Translations under genes and position numbers: made by a program
Assembly (NCBI GenBank): GCA_023424585.1
Contig: JAFADT010000223.1
Location: 1 to 5,709, forward strand
Reading direction: 5' to 3'
Source of the DNA: Pseudomonadota bacterium
GTDB taxonomy: Bacteria > Myxococcota > Myxococcia > Myxococcales > Myxococcaceae
DNA length: 5,709 nucleotides
Part shown: positions 4,420 to 5,709 of the stretch, piece after piece
How the letters are laid out: each line of letters begins with the position of its first letter
Position numbering within the stretch: position 1 is the first letter of the stretch
Notes under the pieces: generated by a model
What the model saw: the letters and a program-made list of their open reading frames with translations, nothing else
Told to the model about the DNA's origin: nothing
Databases searched by the model: none

Positions 4420-5709
4420 AGCCCTTCGCGCAGCAGACCTACTACGAGCTCCTGGAGGTGCCGCCCACGGCGACCGACGCGGAGATCCGCGCGGCCCACC
4501 AGCGCCTGATGGAGCTGTATTCGCCGGATTCCATCGCGGTGTACGCGCTGGGCGATCCGGAGCAGGTGGCGGCGCTGCGTGAACGGATGAACGAGGCGAT
4601 GGAGATGCTCACCGACGCGGACCTGCGCGTCGAGTATGACCGCTCCATCGGGCTGACCACCGAGCGGCTCGCGAAGACCGCCGCGACAGCGGAGGTGGTG
4701 GACAAGGTGGATTCGGCCACGCGGGTCGCGGAGGCCCTGGCCACCGCCGCGGCGGCGCTGGCCAAGGCCGCGGGTGCGGTAGATGCTGAGAGGGTGGAGG
4801 CGGAGTCGCGACTGAAGGCCGCGGCGTCCGTGAACGACAATGAAGGAGAGGCGCCGCGAGCGAGCGGGACGCCTGGAAAGAGCGAGGAGCGGATGCGGGG
4901 CGAGGAGTCGAAGCGGCAGGAGGCCTCGGGGAAGGACATGTCAGGGGTGGCCTCCGAGCCGGTGATGGTGGGAGGCGTGGCGGTGGTGGAGGCCTTCCGT
5001 GCCTCATTCACCCAGAGCCTGTCATTCGTCTACGTCCCCGCGAGTCCGCTGCGCGTGCAGGGCAGGGGCGCAGGAGAAGCGCAGGCCCCCGCCTTGGACG
5101 CGAAGCCCGCCAGCTCCGAGAGCGCGAAGCCCGCGCCGAAGGCCGTGGACGCCGCGCCCCCCGCGGAAGCCCTGCCGTCGGCCGAAGCCGCGTCCGTCCG
5201 CGCCGCCCCGGCGCCCGTCGAACCTCCGGTCGAGTCCCTGCGGGCCGCCGCCCCGACGTCGTCGGACAGCGTGAAGAACGAGACCGGCTCCGCACCCGCG
5301 GGTTCCACGGCGGCACCCAGCGGAGCCGCCTCCGCGAGCGCCGCCTCCGACGGTGCGGTGGCCGCAGAAGGCGCCTCGACCGCGAGCGCCGCCCCGGACC
5401 GGGCGGTGGCACCCAGCGGATCCGCTTCCACGAACGCAGCCCCGGACCGTGCGGTGGCACCCGGCGGATCCACTTCGGTGTCCGAGAGCGCCTCGTCGAT
5501 CCCGGCCGTGGCCACGGCTCCTTCCGCGCCGGAGCGCGTGGAGGCCCCCCTGGCCCCTGTTGCCTCCGGGGCAACCGAGCACCCGGCGCCCCGGCCCGCG
5601 ACCGACGCCCCCGCGGTGGCCGTGACACAGGCGCCGGAGCCCGGCCCCGCGCCCGCCTCGGAGTCCTCCGCCCGGGTGGCCGTGAGGACCGCCCAGGGCG
5701 AGTCGGAGC
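4416..5709 (+). CDS. J-domain-like protein with degenerate HPD and long disordered tail (3' end outside window)
   Basis: The frame is open from the ATG at 4416 to the window end (431 complete codons). Residues about 8-78 resemble a DnaJ J-domain: TYYELLEVPPTATDAEIRAA, a helix II, then SPD (36-38) where HPD is expected, a helix III with MNEAMEMLTD, and a terminal EYDRSIGL. A normal J-domain uses HPD to stimulate Hsp70 ATPase; the His-to-Ser change and an insertion around AVYALGDPEQ suggest a J-like fold kept for protein contacts. Residues 80-140 are Ala-rich, probably helical. Residues 141-182 are Glu/Arg/Gly-rich. Residues 183-215 form a hydrophobic island (VMVGGVAVVEAF to SLSFVYVPASPLRV), and the rest is Pro/Ala/Ser-rich and probably disordered, including a 16-residue repeat. 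No signal peptide or membrane segment is seen. The C-terminus is missing and could carry another domain; I have an unverified recollection of similar N-termini on HTH or RodZ-like proteins. The start overlaps the ATPase stop, so the two are probably co-translated. Confidence 0.88.
   Translation, partial: MKPFAQQTYYELLEVPPTATDAEIRAAHQRLMELYSPDSIAVYALGDPEQVAALRERMNEAMEMLTDADLRVEYDRSIGLTTERLAKTAATAEVVDKVDSATRVAEALATAAAALAKAAGAVDAERVEAESRLKAAASVNDNEGEAPRASGTPGKSEERMRGEESKRQEASGKDMSGVASEPVMVGGVAVVEAFRASFTQSLSFVYVPASPLRVQGRGAGEAQAPALDAKPASSESAKPAPKAVDAAPPAEALPSAEAASVRAAPAPVEPPVESLRAAAPTSSDSVKNETGSAPAGSTAAPSGAASASAASDGAVAAEGASTASAAPDRAVAPSGSASTNAAPDRAVAPGGSTSVSESASSIPAVATAPSAPERVEAPLAPVASGATEHPAPRPATDAPAVAVTQAPEPGPAPASESSARVAVRTAQGESE
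5289..5480 (+). repeat. 48-bp tandem repeat inside the J-like gene (three good units, one degenerate)
   Basis: In-frame 48-bp units start at 5289 (degenerate), 5337, 5385 and 5433. The encoded 16-residue units are SAPAGSTAAPSGAASA, SAASDGAVAAEGASTA, SAAPDRAVAPSGSAST and NAAPDRAVAPGGSTSV. The last two are nearly identical at DNA level over the ccggaccg-gcggtggcaccc core. The second half of the first unit closely matches the third unit (cacccagcgga). This looks like tandem duplication in a disordered linker, likely to vary in copy number between strains. Confidence 0.75.

Noticed and set aside
5008..5628. Overlapping minus-strand open frames opposite the J-like tail
   Set aside because: They mirror the Ala/Pro-rich repeats of the + strand gene and consist of Arg/Gly/Pro- or Ala/Gly-rich low complexity.

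Overview
The window is very GC-rich (roughly 70% by eye, with a strong G/C third-position bias) and every gene I can support lies on the + strand. A PknB-type Ser/Thr kinase, a selenocysteine-synthesis gene (selA), an orphan MinD/FlhG-like ATPase and a long Ala/Pro/Ser-rich J-like protein together suggest a myxobacterium (Myxococcota, Corallococcus/Myxococcus-like). This assignment comes from gene style and codon use, not from a database match.

Layout. (1) 1-665: the C-terminal two-thirds of a Ser/Thr kinase domain, cut by the window start. (2) 693-1073: a small VOC-superfamily metalloprotein, separated from the kinase by a 27-nt gap that is almost entirely one hairpin. (3) 1074-1264: a 191-nt non-coding gap with two GC-rich hairpins, a short antisense ORF of doubtful status, and a promoter placed so close to the selA start that the transcript may be leaderless. 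(4) 1265-2659: complete selA, followed with an ATGA overlap by (5) 2656-3249, an HNH endonuclease. (6) 3250-3372: a short gap with a weak hairpin. (7) 3373-4419: a MinD/FlhG-type deviant-Walker ATPase, followed with a second ATGA overlap by (8) 4416 to beyond the window end, a J-domain-like protein whose HPD motif reads SPD and whose long disordered tail holds a 48-bp tandem repeat.

How the genes work together. There appear to be three transcription units: kinase-VOC (possibly separable), selA-HNH, and ATPase-J-like protein. selA makes selenocysteinyl-tRNA, but no selB, selC or selD is visible here. The tightly coupled ATPase plus degenerate J-like protein is the best candidate for an undescribed two-component positioning or assembly system. 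Its function cannot be read from sequence alone.

I see no tRNA or rRNA gene, CRISPR array, insertion sequence, attachment site or replication origin.
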